Assembly (NCBI RefSeq): GCF_008629685.1
Contig: NZ_VWSF01000002.1
Span: forward strand, 124,001-188,000
Source of the DNA: Adhaeribacter rhizoryzae
GTDB taxonomy: Bacteria; Bacteroidota; Bacteroidia; Cytophagales; Hymenobacteraceae
Length of the DNA stretch: 64,000 nt
Reading direction: 5' to 3'
Below, piece after piece: positions 43,488 to 52,542 of this stretch (position 1 is its first letter; the number at the start of each line of letters is the position of its first letter). The notes under the pieces were generated by a model. The model saw nothing but the letters and a program-made list of their open reading frames with translations. It had not been told where the DNA came from and searched no databases. The translations under genes were made by a program, and so were the position numbers.

Positions 43488-45731
43488 ATGAAGTCTATAA
43501 AAATTATAATATTATTCTTGGTACTGGTGTTTGGGCAACAGGTCGGGCAAGCGCAGATCCTGAAGCCTGCCCGCTGGAGCTACGATGTCAGCAGCAAAGA
43601 AGTAAAAGTAGGCGAAGAAGTAGAGCTGGTGTTTAATGTAAATATCATGCCCGACTGGTATTTGTATTCCAGCGATTTTGATCCGGATCTGGGGCCAATG
43701 GTTACTACTTTCACGTTTCAGAAAGATCCTTCGTACGCCCTGGTAGGTAAAATAAAACCCATTAACCCCAAAAAGAAGTACGATAAAATATTTGACGGCG
43801 AATATACCTACTTTATTAAAAATGCCCAGTTCCGGCAGCGCATTAAGGTTTTAAGCCCTAATTTAAATATTAAAGGTGCTTACGAATACCAGGTTTGTTC
43901 CGATGTAGATGGCAAGTGTATTCCTTTCGACGATACATTTGCGTTTAATCAGATAAGCGTGAGTGGTGTTGCCCAGCCCGAGCCGGCAGCACCTGCAGTG
44001 GGCGCTACTACGCCAGCAGAAGCACCGGCGGTAAGTGCACAAACACCCCGCCCCGCCGAAGAAACGGGTATTCTGATGGATGACCCCACGTTTCAGGGTT
44101 TGATTGCCGAAGTAGATTCGTCGCGGACCGACTCGGCGCGTAAAGCCAGAGCTTTAGCCGTATCTCCGGCCGACACGAACCTGCCTGCTACTGCCGAAAC
44201 AGCGCCCCTGATGGCCGTAGGCAGCGTGCCAAATGCCGGTTCTGACCTGAGTAGCTTTATGATGCTGGCCTTTTTAACCGGTTTGCTGGCTTTGCTTACG
44301 CCCTGTGTGTTCCCGATGGTGCCCATGACCGTTTCTTTCTTTACCGGCAATAGCAGCAACCGGGCGCAGGCAATATTTAAAGCTTTTATCTACGGCTTGT
44401 CCATTGTGGTTATTTATACCCTTATTGGTACTATTTTTTCGAAACTGGCAGGGCCCGAAGCTGCAAATTTTATTTCTACGCACTGGCTGCCCAATATTTT
44501 GTTTTTCCTGATTTTTCTGTTGTTTGGCATGTCCTTCCTGGGTATGTTCGAGATTACGCTGCCCAGTTCATTGGTGAATAAAGCCGATGCCCAGGCCGAT
44601 AAAGGTGGCTGGTACGGGGTGTTTTTTATGGCATTTACCCTGGTGCTGGTGTCGTTTTCTTGCACCGGGCCGTTGGTGGGCAGCATATTGGTGTCCTCGG
44701 CGGGCGGCGAAACTTTAAAACCCATTGCGGGGATGCTGGCGTACTCCACTGCCTTTGCGTTGCCGTTTACCTTGTTTGCGGCTTTCCCGTCGTGGCTTAA
44801 AAGTTTACCCCGTTCGGGTGGCTGGCTTAACAGCATTAAAGTTTGCCTGGGCTTTTTAGAACTGGCGCTGGCGCTTAAATTTTTAAGCATGGCCGACCAG
44901 GCTTACCATTGGGGCATTCTGGACCGGGATATTTTCATTGCCGCCTGGATTGTTATATTCTCGCTGATGGGTTTTTACCTGCTGGGCAAACTTAAATTCT
45001 CGCACGACTCCGACCTGAAATTTATTAGTGTGCCGCGCATTTTGCTGGTTATTCTGGTTTTCTCGTTTGTGGTATATTTAATTCCGGGTTTGTTCGGGGC
45101 GCCGCTAAAAAGTTTAGCCGGTTATCTGCCGCCGCAGTCGTCGCACGATTTTGATTTAAATGCTATAATCCGGCAGAACAACCAGGGCGGGACTGTGGCA
45201 AACGCGCCGGCAAATGAGTTGTGCGAGGAACCTAAATACGCCGATTTCCTGCATTTGCCCCACGGCCTGCAGGGCTACTTCGATTTAGAACAAGCTAAGC
45301 GCTGCGCTATTGCCCAAAACAAACCCATTTTTATTGATTTTACGGGCCATGCCTGCGTGAACTGCCGCGAAATGGAAGCCAATGTGTGGTCGGACCCGGA
45401 GGTGCTCAAACGCTTGCAAAACGATTATGTGGTAGTAGCCTTGTACGTAGATGATAAAGCTGAACTGCCGCAAGACGAGTGGTACGTATCGACCTACGAC
45501 AAAAAAGAAAAGCGCACGATTGGCAAGAAAAATGCCGATTACCAGATTACCCGTTTCCAGAATAATGCCCAGCCTTTTTATATTTTAATGGACCCGGCCA
45601 CTGAAAAACCCCTGGTGCAACCCATGGCTTATAACCTGAATGTGCAGGAATTTGCCGGCTTTTTAGACGCGGGTAAAAAGCAATATCAGCAGAAACTGGC
45701 AGTCGGCGGTAATATTTCGGCGCTTAAATAA
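43488..45731 (+). CDS. dsbD: Thiol:disulfide interchange protein DsbD
   Basis: A 747-residue membrane protein that carries reducing equivalents from cytosolic thioredoxin to the periplasm. A signal peptide is followed by an N-terminal sensor domain (VCSDVDGKC with two Cys near residue 140). A variable Pro/Ala-rich linker follows. The membrane core has Cys motifs TPCVFPMVPM and VSFSCTGPLVG, eight helices. The C-terminal thioredoxin-like domain has ACVNCREME. All three redox-active Cys pairs are present. The gene is monocistronic. Confidence 0.95.
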   Translation: MKSIKIIILFLVLVFGQQVGQAQILKPARWSYDVSSKEVKVGEEVELVFNVNIMPDWYLYSSDFDPDLGPMVTTFTFQKDPSYALVGKIKPINPKKKYDKIFDGEYTYFIKNAQFRQRIKVLSPNLNIKGAYEYQVCSDVDGKCIPFDDTFAFNQISVSGVAQPEPAAPAVGATTPAEAPAVSAQTPRPAEETGILMDDPTFQGLIAEVDSSRTDSARKARALAVSPADTNLPATAETAPLMAVGSVPNAGSDLSSFMMLAFLTGLLALLTPCVFPMVPMTVSFFTGNSSNRAQAIFKAFIYGLSIVVIYTLIGTIFSKLAGPEAANFISTHWLPNILFFLIFLLFGMSFLGMFEITLPSSLVNKADAQADKGGWYGVFFMAFTLVLVSFSCTGPLVGSILVSSAGGETLKPIAGMLAYSTAFALPFTLFAAFPSWLKSLPRSGGWLNSIKVCLGFLELALALKFLSMADQAYHWGILDRDIFIAAWIVIFSLMGFYLLGKLKFSHDSDLKFISVPRILLVILVFSFVVYLIPGLFGAPLKSLAGYLPPQSSHDFDLNAIIRQNNQGGTVANAPANELCEEPKYADFLHLPHGLQGYFDLEQAKRCAIAQNKPIFIDFTGHACVNCREMEANVWSDPEVLKRLQNDYVVVALYVDDKAELPQDEWYVSTYDKKEKRTIGKKNADYQITRFQNNAQPFYILMDPATEKPLVQPMAYNLNVQEFAGFLDAGKKQYQQKLAVGGNISALK

Positions 45732-45776
45732 TATAACCAAACCTCTTAATAAAAGAATTTTAAGTTATACAGAAAG

Positions 45777-45807
45777 CTCCCCTCCTGTTTTAGGAGGGGT
45801 AGGGGTG
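45777..45807. repeat. Short intergenic G-rich hairpin repeat, copy 2
   Basis: CCCCTCCT pairs with AGGAGGGG around loop GTTTT (45779-45799), followed by TAGGGGT. A related sequence is at 13006-13040. Confidence 0.55.
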
Positions 45808-45854
45808 GTAATATTCTTGTCTTTATATAATTTTTTTACCCTGGCACTTACTTT

Positions 45855-46943
45855 ATGACTCTCCTTAAAAATTGCCTGCTCTTTATCTGTTATCTGGTTA
45901 GTTTAGTAGCAACCGGGCAAACCAAACCGAATGCAACTGCTACCCTTGATAAAAATAAAATAACCCTGGTTATTCACGGTGGGGCCGGTACCATTACCAA
46001 ACAGAACATGACGCCGGAAAAGGAAAAAGCTTACAACGAAGCTTTGAATCAGGCTTTACAAGCCGGCTACGCAATTTTAAAGAAAGGCGGTACCAGTTTG
46101 GATGCCGTGGAAGCTGCTATTCGGGTAATGGAAGATTCGCCGCTGTTTAATGCCGGTAAAGGCGCGGTTTTTACAAACGAAGGTAAGAACGAACTGGATG
46201 CGGCTATTATGGATGGCAAAACCTTAAAAGCCGGTGCGGTGGCCAGCGTAACAACTATTAAAAACCCCATTACGGCAGCCCGGGCCGTTATGGAAAAATC
46301 GGAGCACGTAATGATGATTGGCAAAGGCGCCGAGCAGTTTGCGAAAGAAAAAGGCTTGGAGCTAGTAGACCCCACTTATTTTCGCACCGAAACGCGCTAC
46401 CAGCAACTGGAAAAAATCCGGAACGAAGAAAAAACAAAATTAGACCACTCGGGCGGCAGCGGCAATATTCGTACACCCAAAACAAAAGAAGCAAATGCGC
46501 TGGCCGAACTAATATTTACCGAGGGCGAAAAGTTTGGTACCGTGGGGGCCGTTGCCCTCGATCAGTTTGGGAACCTGGCGGCGGCTACCTCTACGGGCGG
46601 CATGACGAATAAGCGTTACGGTCGGGTAGGCGATGCTCCTATTATTGGAGCCGGCACTTACGCCGACAATGCTACCTGTGCTGTATCGGCTACCGGCCAC
46701 GGCGAATATTTTATCCGGTCGGTGGTGGCGCACGATATTGCCGCTTTAATGGCGTACAAAGGTTTATCGGTAAAAAGTGCGGCCGAAGAGGTGGTAATGA
46801 AGAAACTGGTAAAACTGGGCGGCGAAGGCGGCGTGATTGCCCTGGACCGGAACGGTAACTTTGCCATGCCTTTTAATTCGGCGGGTATGTACCGGGGCTA
46901 TATTAAAGCCGACGGCAAAAGCGAGGTGCTGATATATAAATAA
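45855..46943 (+). CDS. Isoaspartyl peptidase / L-asparaginase, Ntn hydrolase family
   Basis: A 362-residue plant-type asparaginase precursor. Hydrophobic N-terminus MTLLKNCLLFICYLVSLVATG forms a signal peptide. The autocleavage site is in KFGTVGAVALDQFGNLAAATSTGGM, with the catalytic Thr of GTVG becoming the beta-subunit N-terminus. It hydrolyses isoaspartyl dipeptides and asparagine. It is exported, which is unusual for the E. coli homologue IaaA. A terminator follows 19 bases after the stop codon. Confidence 0.92.
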   Translation: MTLLKNCLLFICYLVSLVATGQTKPNATATLDKNKITLVIHGGAGTITKQNMTPEKEKAYNEALNQALQAGYAILKKGGTSLDAVEAAIRVMEDSPLFNAGKGAVFTNEGKNELDAAIMDGKTLKAGAVASVTTIKNPITAARAVMEKSEHVMMIGKGAEQFAKEKGLELVDPTYFRTETRYQQLEKIRNEEKTKLDHSGGSGNIRTPKTKEANALAELIFTEGEKFGTVGAVALDQFGNLAAATSTGGMTNKRYGRVGDAPIIGAGTYADNATCAVSATGHGEYFIRSVVAHDIAALMAYKGLSVKSAAEEVVMKKLVKLGGEGGVIALDRNGNFAMPFNSAGMYRGYIKADGKSEVLIYK

Positions 46944-46962
46944 AATACTATACAGAAACCCT

Positions 46963-47007
46963 AAAACCAGGTGTGTGGGCGGTTTGCCGGTATCTGGTTT
47001 TTTTTAT
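46963..47007 (+). terminator. Intrinsic terminator of the asparaginase gene
   Basis: AAAACCAG (46963-46970) pairs with CTGGTTTT (46994-47001), followed by a T run. The loop is long (23 bases). Confidence 0.7.
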
Positions 47008-47052
47008 GTAATTAATTATTCTGTTTTTCTTTATATAATCTAAAATATACCA

Positions 47053-47060
47053 TATTTTTG
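47053..47060 (+). promoter_or_regulatory. -7 promoter element for the 641-residue unknown gene
   Basis: TATTTTTG matches TAnnTTTG. It is 41 bases before the next start codon. No -33 TTTG is apparent. Confidence 0.35.
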
Positions 47061-47100
47061 CATTGCTTCAGATGGTAATATAGCTATCGGTATTTAAAAT

Positions 47101-49026
47101 ATGCAATTCAAAAAATTTACCCTGTTTTTCCTTTTTGTACTACTTGGGTATGTAGCAAGAGCCCAAAATGCGGTGCAAACCCGACTGGCGTACACTTTCA
47201 CGGATAAATTCACTTTTTCGGATGAGTGGCAGTACCTTTCTACGGACATTTATTTGTTTAACGGCAGCAAATTTACCCGGGTGGTAAACGAACTGGAAAG
47301 TGGGGCTGGCCGTGACAAAAAGAACTACCGCAAAGATCTGGAGTACATGTTTATTTCGGCGCAGCTAAAAAATATTAAAATATTTGGCAACGAAAACGTT
47401 ATTTACCCGCTGTATAATTTTAACATTGGCACCGATAAAAAAGAATATACCACCGAGGTAAGCGATAATATTGAGGTTATCCGGATTATAGATAAGCTGC
47501 CGGTTTCCGACGAAAGCAAAAATATTGAAGCCACCATTCAGGCCAAAGCCATTACCAACGACGAAACCGGCGACATGTTTAATATTGTGTCGTCGCAGTT
47601 GCTCAATATTTCGAAGTTAACCAATCCGTCCGGGGCGCTGTTGTCGCTAGTAGGGGAGTTTGGTAATTTATTGGGTTCTACTTCTAAAAAGAAAGAATAC
47701 CGCTTTAGTTCTACCATTCGTTTGTACGAAGGCCAGGATTTTGATACGCGCTTGCACTCGGTGCGTATGTACGTGCTGGTGCCACCCGATGCCAAACAGC
47801 CAACTTTGCGCATGGCGCGTTTTGCCGAATATTTGGGCGGCGGCCACGCTAACCTCGATCGCCGGAAAATAGAAGAACTGGTAAATTATAAAGATTATCC
47901 TTTTCTGATTATTGCCAATTATAAATCGTTGTACAAAACCGATGTACTCAGCGGCAACGAAATTAATACCGAACTGATTGAAAAGCGCAAGCAAAAAATA
48001 ACCAATGCGCACGATGCCGGCCTGGTAAAAGACGAAACCTTTAAGCAGGAAATGTTTTACATAGAGTACCTGCGTACCTTTGCCGAACTAAAGCAAAACC
48101 TGAACCATTACAAGCTTAACTACCGCAATAATATTTCGGAAGCCAACTCCAAAACCTTGTTCTCCATTATCCAGAGTTACCGCAGCCTCAAAAGTTTGCA
48201 GCGGCAGCGCGAAAAAGAGTTCGCCAAAAACAGTACTTTCCAGACCGTATTTAAACCCGAGTACCAGGCCGTGGCGTCCAGCGCCGATTTGTACCTGGAA
48301 GGCGACCACAACCTGAAAAATTCGAAAGAACTGGTGCTAACCTTACTGGAACTAGACACCGAAATAAAAAATAACCTGAATGCCGCTAAACGCGAAGCTT
48401 ACCTGGCTAAACTGAACGCGGTGGAGCTACCTAACAAAGAATATTTAGCCACTACCATCGAGGGCGAAGCCATTACCCGGTACATTAACCAACTCGAAGA
48501 CATGCAGTACAAAGAGCTGTTCGAGAAAGATGTAAATAAACTAGCTACCCTGGCCGGTACCGACGAGAATCTGGCTTTCCGGAACACTTTGGTAGAAAAA
48601 GTGGGCACCACCAAATGTATTAAATGCCGGGAACTGGTAAAAGAAGCCGTGTTGAGTTTTAACAAACGCTACGAAGCTACCAAAGCCCAGGAAGCTTTAA
48701 AAAAGACCGAAGACCTACGCAAACTCGCCGACGCGAAAGTAACCGAGTTTTTGAAAAAGAAATATTGCATCGATAATAATATTAAAAGCAGCTTTGCGCC
48801 CGATGCGGTACCCGCTTTTGTAGCGCGCTTTACCCAAAAGAATAACGATTTAGGCAAGCAAACCGAAGAATTAAATAATTTATTGAAAGAAGGCCTGAAA
48901 AGCGAGAAGCTCGAAAATATAACGGATTACAACAACCGCCTGGAAGTGCTGATGAAGCAGATTGAAGACGGCTTTAACGAAATTTGTACCAGCGAAAAAA
49001 CCTTGTGCGGTTGCTACAGCGGTTAG
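47101..49026 (+). CDS. Exported protein of unknown function, 641 residues
   Basis: I do not recognise this protein. It has an N-terminal signal peptide (FTLFFLFVLLGYVARAQ), no clear membrane segment after it, and a long charged alpha-helical body with Lys/Glu-rich stretches from about residue 290. Two Cys pairs occur late: CIKC near residue 505 and CGC close to the C-terminus (CTSEKTLCGCYSG). The beginning of the mature part is beta-rich. It is not clustered with related genes. It probably resides in the periplasm or outer membrane. Confidence 0.8.
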   Translation: MQFKKFTLFFLFVLLGYVARAQNAVQTRLAYTFTDKFTFSDEWQYLSTDIYLFNGSKFTRVVNELESGAGRDKKNYRKDLEYMFISAQLKNIKIFGNENVIYPLYNFNIGTDKKEYTTEVSDNIEVIRIIDKLPVSDESKNIEATIQAKAITNDETGDMFNIVSSQLLNISKLTNPSGALLSLVGEFGNLLGSTSKKKEYRFSSTIRLYEGQDFDTRLHSVRMYVLVPPDAKQPTLRMARFAEYLGGGHANLDRRKIEELVNYKDYPFLIIANYKSLYKTDVLSGNEINTELIEKRKQKITNAHDAGLVKDETFKQEMFYIEYLRTFAELKQNLNHYKLNYRNNISEANSKTLFSIIQSYRSLKSLQRQREKEFAKNSTFQTVFKPEYQAVASSADLYLEGDHNLKNSKELVLTLLELDTEIKNNLNAAKREAYLAKLNAVELPNKEYLATTIEGEAITRYINQLEDMQYKELFEKDVNKLATLAGTDENLAFRNTLVEKVGTTKCIKCRELVKEAVLSFNKRYEATKAQEALKKTEDLRKLADAKVTEFLKKKYCIDNNIKSSFAPDAVPAFVARFTQKNNDLGKQTEELNNLLKEGLKSEKLENITDYNNRLEVLMKQIEDGFNEICTSEKTLCGCYSG

Positions 49027-49044
49027 TTGTACTAAAATAAACAT

Positions 49045-49080
49045 AAAAAAGCCCCTTTTGCATAAGCAATAGGGGCTTTT
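49045..49080. terminator. Bidirectional intrinsic terminator
   Basis: AAAAAGCCCCT pairs with AGGGGCTTTT between convergent genes (the unknown 641-residue gene and trxA). Confidence 0.85.
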
Positions 49081-49097
49081 ATAATTTACAGAAATAA

Positions 49098-49424
49098 TTA
49101 AGCTAATTGGGCTTCCAGTTTTTGCGCTAAAGCATTTTTAGGAACGGCACCTACTTGCTTATCTACTACCTGGCCGTTTTTGAAAACTAACAAGGTAGGG
49201 ATGCTGCGGATACCGAATTTAGCAGAAGTTTGGGGGTTGGCATCAACGTCAACTTTACCCACTACCACCCGGCCTTCGTAGTCGCCGGCCAGTTCTTCTA
49301 CTACCGGACCAACCATGCGGCAAGGTCCGCACCACTCAGCCCAAAAGTCAACTAAAACTGGTTTATCAGAATTTATTATTTCTTCGAAATTAGCATCGGT
49401 TATTTCGATTGCTTTGTGTCCCAT
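49098..49424 (-). CDS. trxA: Thioredoxin TrxA
   Basis: A 108-residue canonical thioredoxin with WCGPC (Cys32 and Cys35) and cis-proline [10 protein letters not shown]. Length and layout match the housekeeping thioredoxin, which reduces ribonucleotide reductase, CysH and periplasmic partners through DsbD. The CysH and DsbD of this window are plausible clients. It is cytosolic and monocistronic. Confidence 0.95.
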   Translation of the reverse strand: MGHKAIEITDANFEEIINSDKPVLVDFWAEWCGPCRMVGPVVEELAGDYEGRVVVGKVDVDANPQTSAKFGIRSIPTLLVFKNGQVVDKQVGAVPKNALAQKLEAQLA

Positions 49425-49492
49425 GACATTTAAAGTTTAAAGTTTGTATTACTAAATATAAAAAGCCTAAGCCTAAAAGCTTAAGATTTAAA

Positions 49493-50041
49493 TTAATGAT
49501 TATGTTTTACGATAGAAATGGGTTTTTTGTCACGCAGAATATGAGAAAACTTATTCATGTCCTGTTTATCTACGGGTTCTTCGTCTTCCAGAAAGTCACT
49601 CCAGTTTTCAACCTTTAGGCGTTTATTACCAGAAAACTCATTAGACGTTAACACATAACTACCTTTTTGTACCGTAACGCCATCTATTACTTTGTCGGGC
49701 TTAGAGCGGCCAAACACCTGCACATACATGGTATCGGTAGGGCTAATAAAAGCCAGGCTAATGCCCGGCGATACTGCCGATTCGGTAAAAGTAAACAGAT
49801 TGGTATCTTTTTCAAAACTCAGGTGCGGGTCGGTTACCGTCTTAGGATCGCGCAACGAATAAATCCGGTACTGGAAGTTATTAATTACGGCATCGGTTAA
49901 AGGTTTGCCGGTTTTATCCAGCAAAACAAACGAAATACCTTGCCGGGAAAAACTTTGCGCCCAAACCAAACTGGCACTTATTGCTAACAATATTACTACT
50001 AAACCTGCCTTTTTACCTTTTGTTTTAATTAGTTTTACCAT
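49493..50041 (-). CDS. Exported protein of unknown function, 182 residues
   Basis: I do not recognise this protein. It has an N-terminal hydrophobic signal segment (AGLVVILLAISASLVWAQ) with a likely cleavage after AQ, then a soluble beta-rich body with a SYVLTSNEFSG region. It ends in a basic, His-containing tail (VKHNH). It has no cysteine in the mature part. It lies alone upstream of trxA on the minus strand. Confidence 0.75.
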   Translation of the reverse strand: MVKLIKTKGKKAGLVVILLAISASLVWAQSFSRQGISFVLLDKTGKPLTDAVINNFQYRIYSLRDPKTVTDPHLSFEKDTNLFTFTESAVSPGISLAFISPTDTMYVQVFGRSKPDKVIDGVTVQKGSYVLTSNEFSGNKRLKVENWSDFLEDEEPVDKQDMNKFSHILRDKKPISIVKHNH

Positions 50042-50393
50042 TTTACTTTTAATATTTACAATTTATACAAATACGCCGCCAATTGCTGTTTACTGCCATT
50101 CTGTCGTGTTACCGGCTTTTACCAAACCCCTGATTATTTTCCAGCCTTTATATAAAACTACTGCCAATACACTTAGCTAGATAAACGCGCGGTTTAGTGG
50201 TTTAGCATGAACTCCAGAATATTTAGCCGTATTGTTGTCTAAATTTTGCCTTTCGTAAACGCCAATATACGCCCTTAGCAGTACAATACAAACTTAACAA
50301 AATCCTCGCCAATTAAGCTTGCATTCGGTTTTTAAGTATTATGTTCTTTAGGTGTTAATGATGTTAATAATTGATAAACAGTTAATTGTGAAT
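50042..50393. other. Intergenic region with no feature recognised
   Basis: This 352-base region between the 182-residue exported protein and the PNPOx-family gene was read on both strands. No ORF, repeat, RNA or terminator worth reporting was seen. Confidence 0.6.
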
Positions 50394-50948
50394 TTAATCC
50401 TGCAGGCCCAAGCTGGTGGGTAAACCATCCAGGCTTACCAGGTTCTTTTCCTGCACATAGGCCTGCAAGCCAGCCGGGCCTTTTTTCCGGGCCCAGTCGA
50501 AATGAATATCGCGTTCGCCTTCGTAACTGAACAAGGGTACGCCAAAGCCACAGGAGGTTTGCACCAGATTAATGTCGGCAATAATAAGTTGGCGGGTGCT
50601 CGGGTAAATTTTAAAATGCGGGGCAAAAGTTTTCCATTCTTCAGAACCCGGTAGCACGGTTTTACCTTTGCCGTACAGCCTTAAAATAAGCGGAGCGCCG
50701 GCAAACGAGCAAAACATAAAGGTAATGCGGCCATTTTCTAAAGTGTGCGCCGAAGTTTCGTTGCCGCTGCTAATTAAATCCATATAACCCACCTGGCTTT
50801 CGGATAGTACCCGGAAACAGTCCAAACCTTTCGGCGATAAATTAACGTGCCCATCCGGATTTATAGGAGCCGTACCGACAAAAAAGATATGCTGCTGCTG
50901 TATAAATGCCTGGTGCGCCGGCTTAATAGAATCGTGAAATTTGCCCAT
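50394..50948 (-). CDS. Pyridoxamine 5'-phosphate oxidase-fold protein
   Basis: A 184-residue FMN-binding split-barrel protein. Motifs: FFVGTAPINPDGHVNLSPKG near the start and GRITFMFCSFAGAPLILRLYGKG, typical of the PNPOx-like family. These proteins bind flavin and catalyse reduction or oxidation of small molecules; this one is too short and too divergent to be called PdxH. Monocistronic, cytosolic. Confidence 0.85.
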   Translation of the reverse strand: MGKFHDSIKPAHQAFIQQQHIFFVGTAPINPDGHVNLSPKGLDCFRVLSESQVGYMDLISSGNETSAHTLENGRITFMFCSFAGAPLILRLYGKGKTVLPGSEEWKTFAPHFKIYPSTRQLIIADINLVQTSCGFGVPLFSYEGERDIHFDWARKKGPAGLQAYVQEKNLVSLDGLPTSLGLQD

Positions 50949-51097
50949 GGCTTTGTAACTGTTGCGGAATTATTGATTAAAACGTTGAACCAGAAAAGTA
51001 ATAATTTGAATAGCGGTAAACAACTGATTTGGGAGAAGTGGTTAAATATTGCTTTTGCCGAAATATTCTTATTATGCCTCTTGTTTTACTTACTTAA

Positions 51098-52174
51098 TTA
51101 AAATTGAATATCCGGATTCTTCTGCAGAAAACTACTGTACTTTTGGGCGGCTTGCTGTAGTAGCGAAATATTATTAGTAGTTGGTTTGTCAAAGAATTCG
51201 GTTTCTATTATTGCCGTATCTTTATTAATAGTCCGTTTCCATAAGCCAGTTACTTTGCCGTCCGTTACCACCATGGGCCGGAATAAACCATTATTCGAAA
51301 TAGCTTTTTTATGATATTCGGATAGTAACACCGCTGTCCGGTCTTTGTAGCTAATAATAAATTCGTCGAAAGCAGGTAAAAAATAGGGGCAGGTTGGTTT
51401 GCTGGTGAAATTGGCCACGGCCGGACTAAACCAATACGTACCAGCATTTATGGTTTCGGCAATAAAATTAGCTTTTACGGCTTCTAAAGCCTTTCGGGCA
51501 TCAGTTATAGGTAAACCAGACCACCAGGCAAAGTCTTGTACAGTGGCCGGGCCATGGCTTAAAAAATAAGTATTTGCCAGTTTAGCCAGCGTTTCGGCGC
51601 GGGTTAAGCTTTGTTTTTGGGGTACTCGTTTGGCCAGCAGCGCGTAAGTTTGTTTGTTTTTTTGAACCGGGCCGCTGCAAATAATAGCGTCCTGCTCAGC
51701 GTGCATTAATAAAAGCGAAGCCCGATTATTATCGGTAATAATTCCGGATTGGCGCAATTCAGCGGCTAAAGCTTCGCGGGTTAAACATTCGGCTTGGGCT
51801 AGGGCTTTTTCCAGGACAGCATTGCTTTTAGCAATCAGGGCATCTGTTAATTCTAACTTTTTAAGCCACGGTTTCATGACGCTTTTAATTTGGGGCGCCG
51901 ATAAGGCCAGCAGCGGGTAAATATCTTCCGCTGAAACAAAATGCCAGGTGGGTCTCAAAATATGCGTCCGGAGAATTTTACCTTCGTTTAGGGCGGCTTC
52001 TATCTGAGCTTCGGTGGAATTGGGTAGCCGAACGCCAATGGCCCAATTACCCATCGCAAAATCCTGGGCTTGTATAGCCCCCAGCCAACTAACAATTTCC
52101 TGGGCAGAGGTAAATGGGGTACCGCTAATTTGCTGATTGTAGAGCCGGATATTTCCGATTTCTGTTAATTCCAT
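51098..52174 (-). CDS. Winged-helix DNA-binding protein, AlkZ-like (HTH_42)
   Basis: A 358-residue protein of the winged-helix DNA-binding family to which AlkZ, an interstrand-crosslink DNA glycosylase, belongs. The N-terminal part keeps the QxQ catalytic element (GAIQAQDFAMGNWAIG), which in AlkZ-type glycosylases sits at the active site, followed by the LRPTWHFVSAEDIYPLLAL helix and ETFGPA-like segments. The C-terminal half holds the winged-helix units. DNA-glycosylase activity is an inference from this motif; many members are uncharacterised. Confidence 0.8.
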   Translation of the reverse strand: MELTEIGNIRLYNQQISGTPFTSAQEIVSWLGAIQAQDFAMGNWAIGVRLPNSTEAQIEAALNEGKILRTHILRPTWHFVSAEDIYPLLALSAPQIKSVMKPWLKKLELTDALIAKSNAVLEKALAQAECLTREALAAELRQSGIITDNNRASLLLMHAEQDAIICSGPVQKNKQTYALLAKRVPQKQSLTRAETLAKLANTYFLSHGPATVQDFAWWSGLPITDARKALEAVKANFIAETINAGTYWFSPAVANFTSKPTCPYFLPAFDEFIISYKDRTAVLLSEYHKKAISNNGLFRPMVVTDGKVTGLWKRTINKDTAIIETEFFDKPTTNNISLLQQAAQKYSSFLQKNPDIQF

Positions 52175-52232
52175 AATTTTATCTGATGTTACGCAATATT
52201 TGCTTGTATATAGCTTATTTTATATGGTATCT

Positions 52233-52299
52233 ACATCTGTCATTCAGGAGGAAACTATTTGGCTGCCTACTACATAGGTTCCTCCTGAATGACAGATGT
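52233..52299. repeat. TGTCATTC palindromic repeat, copy 4
   Basis: ACATCTGTCATTCAGGAGG pairs with CCTCCTGAATGACAGATGT. Its outer bases differ from those of the other copies but remain complementary. Confidence 0.8.
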
Positions 52300-52542
52300 G
52301 GGTTACTTAAACCTCCATTTTTTATGTTTACTTAACATCAGTTATATGAACATACTAAAATAAAATATTAAATTTTAGGAAGTTTCTGCCGTGTTAACTG
52401 ATAACACCTGCCACAGTGATTAATTTATAAGCCATAAATTAACTACTGATTGATTAGCCAAACCGACTTTACGAAACAATTTATAAGAATTAGAAAGAAA
52501 GTTTTATCTTCCATTTAGAAGTCTGAATTGATATTTATTTAT

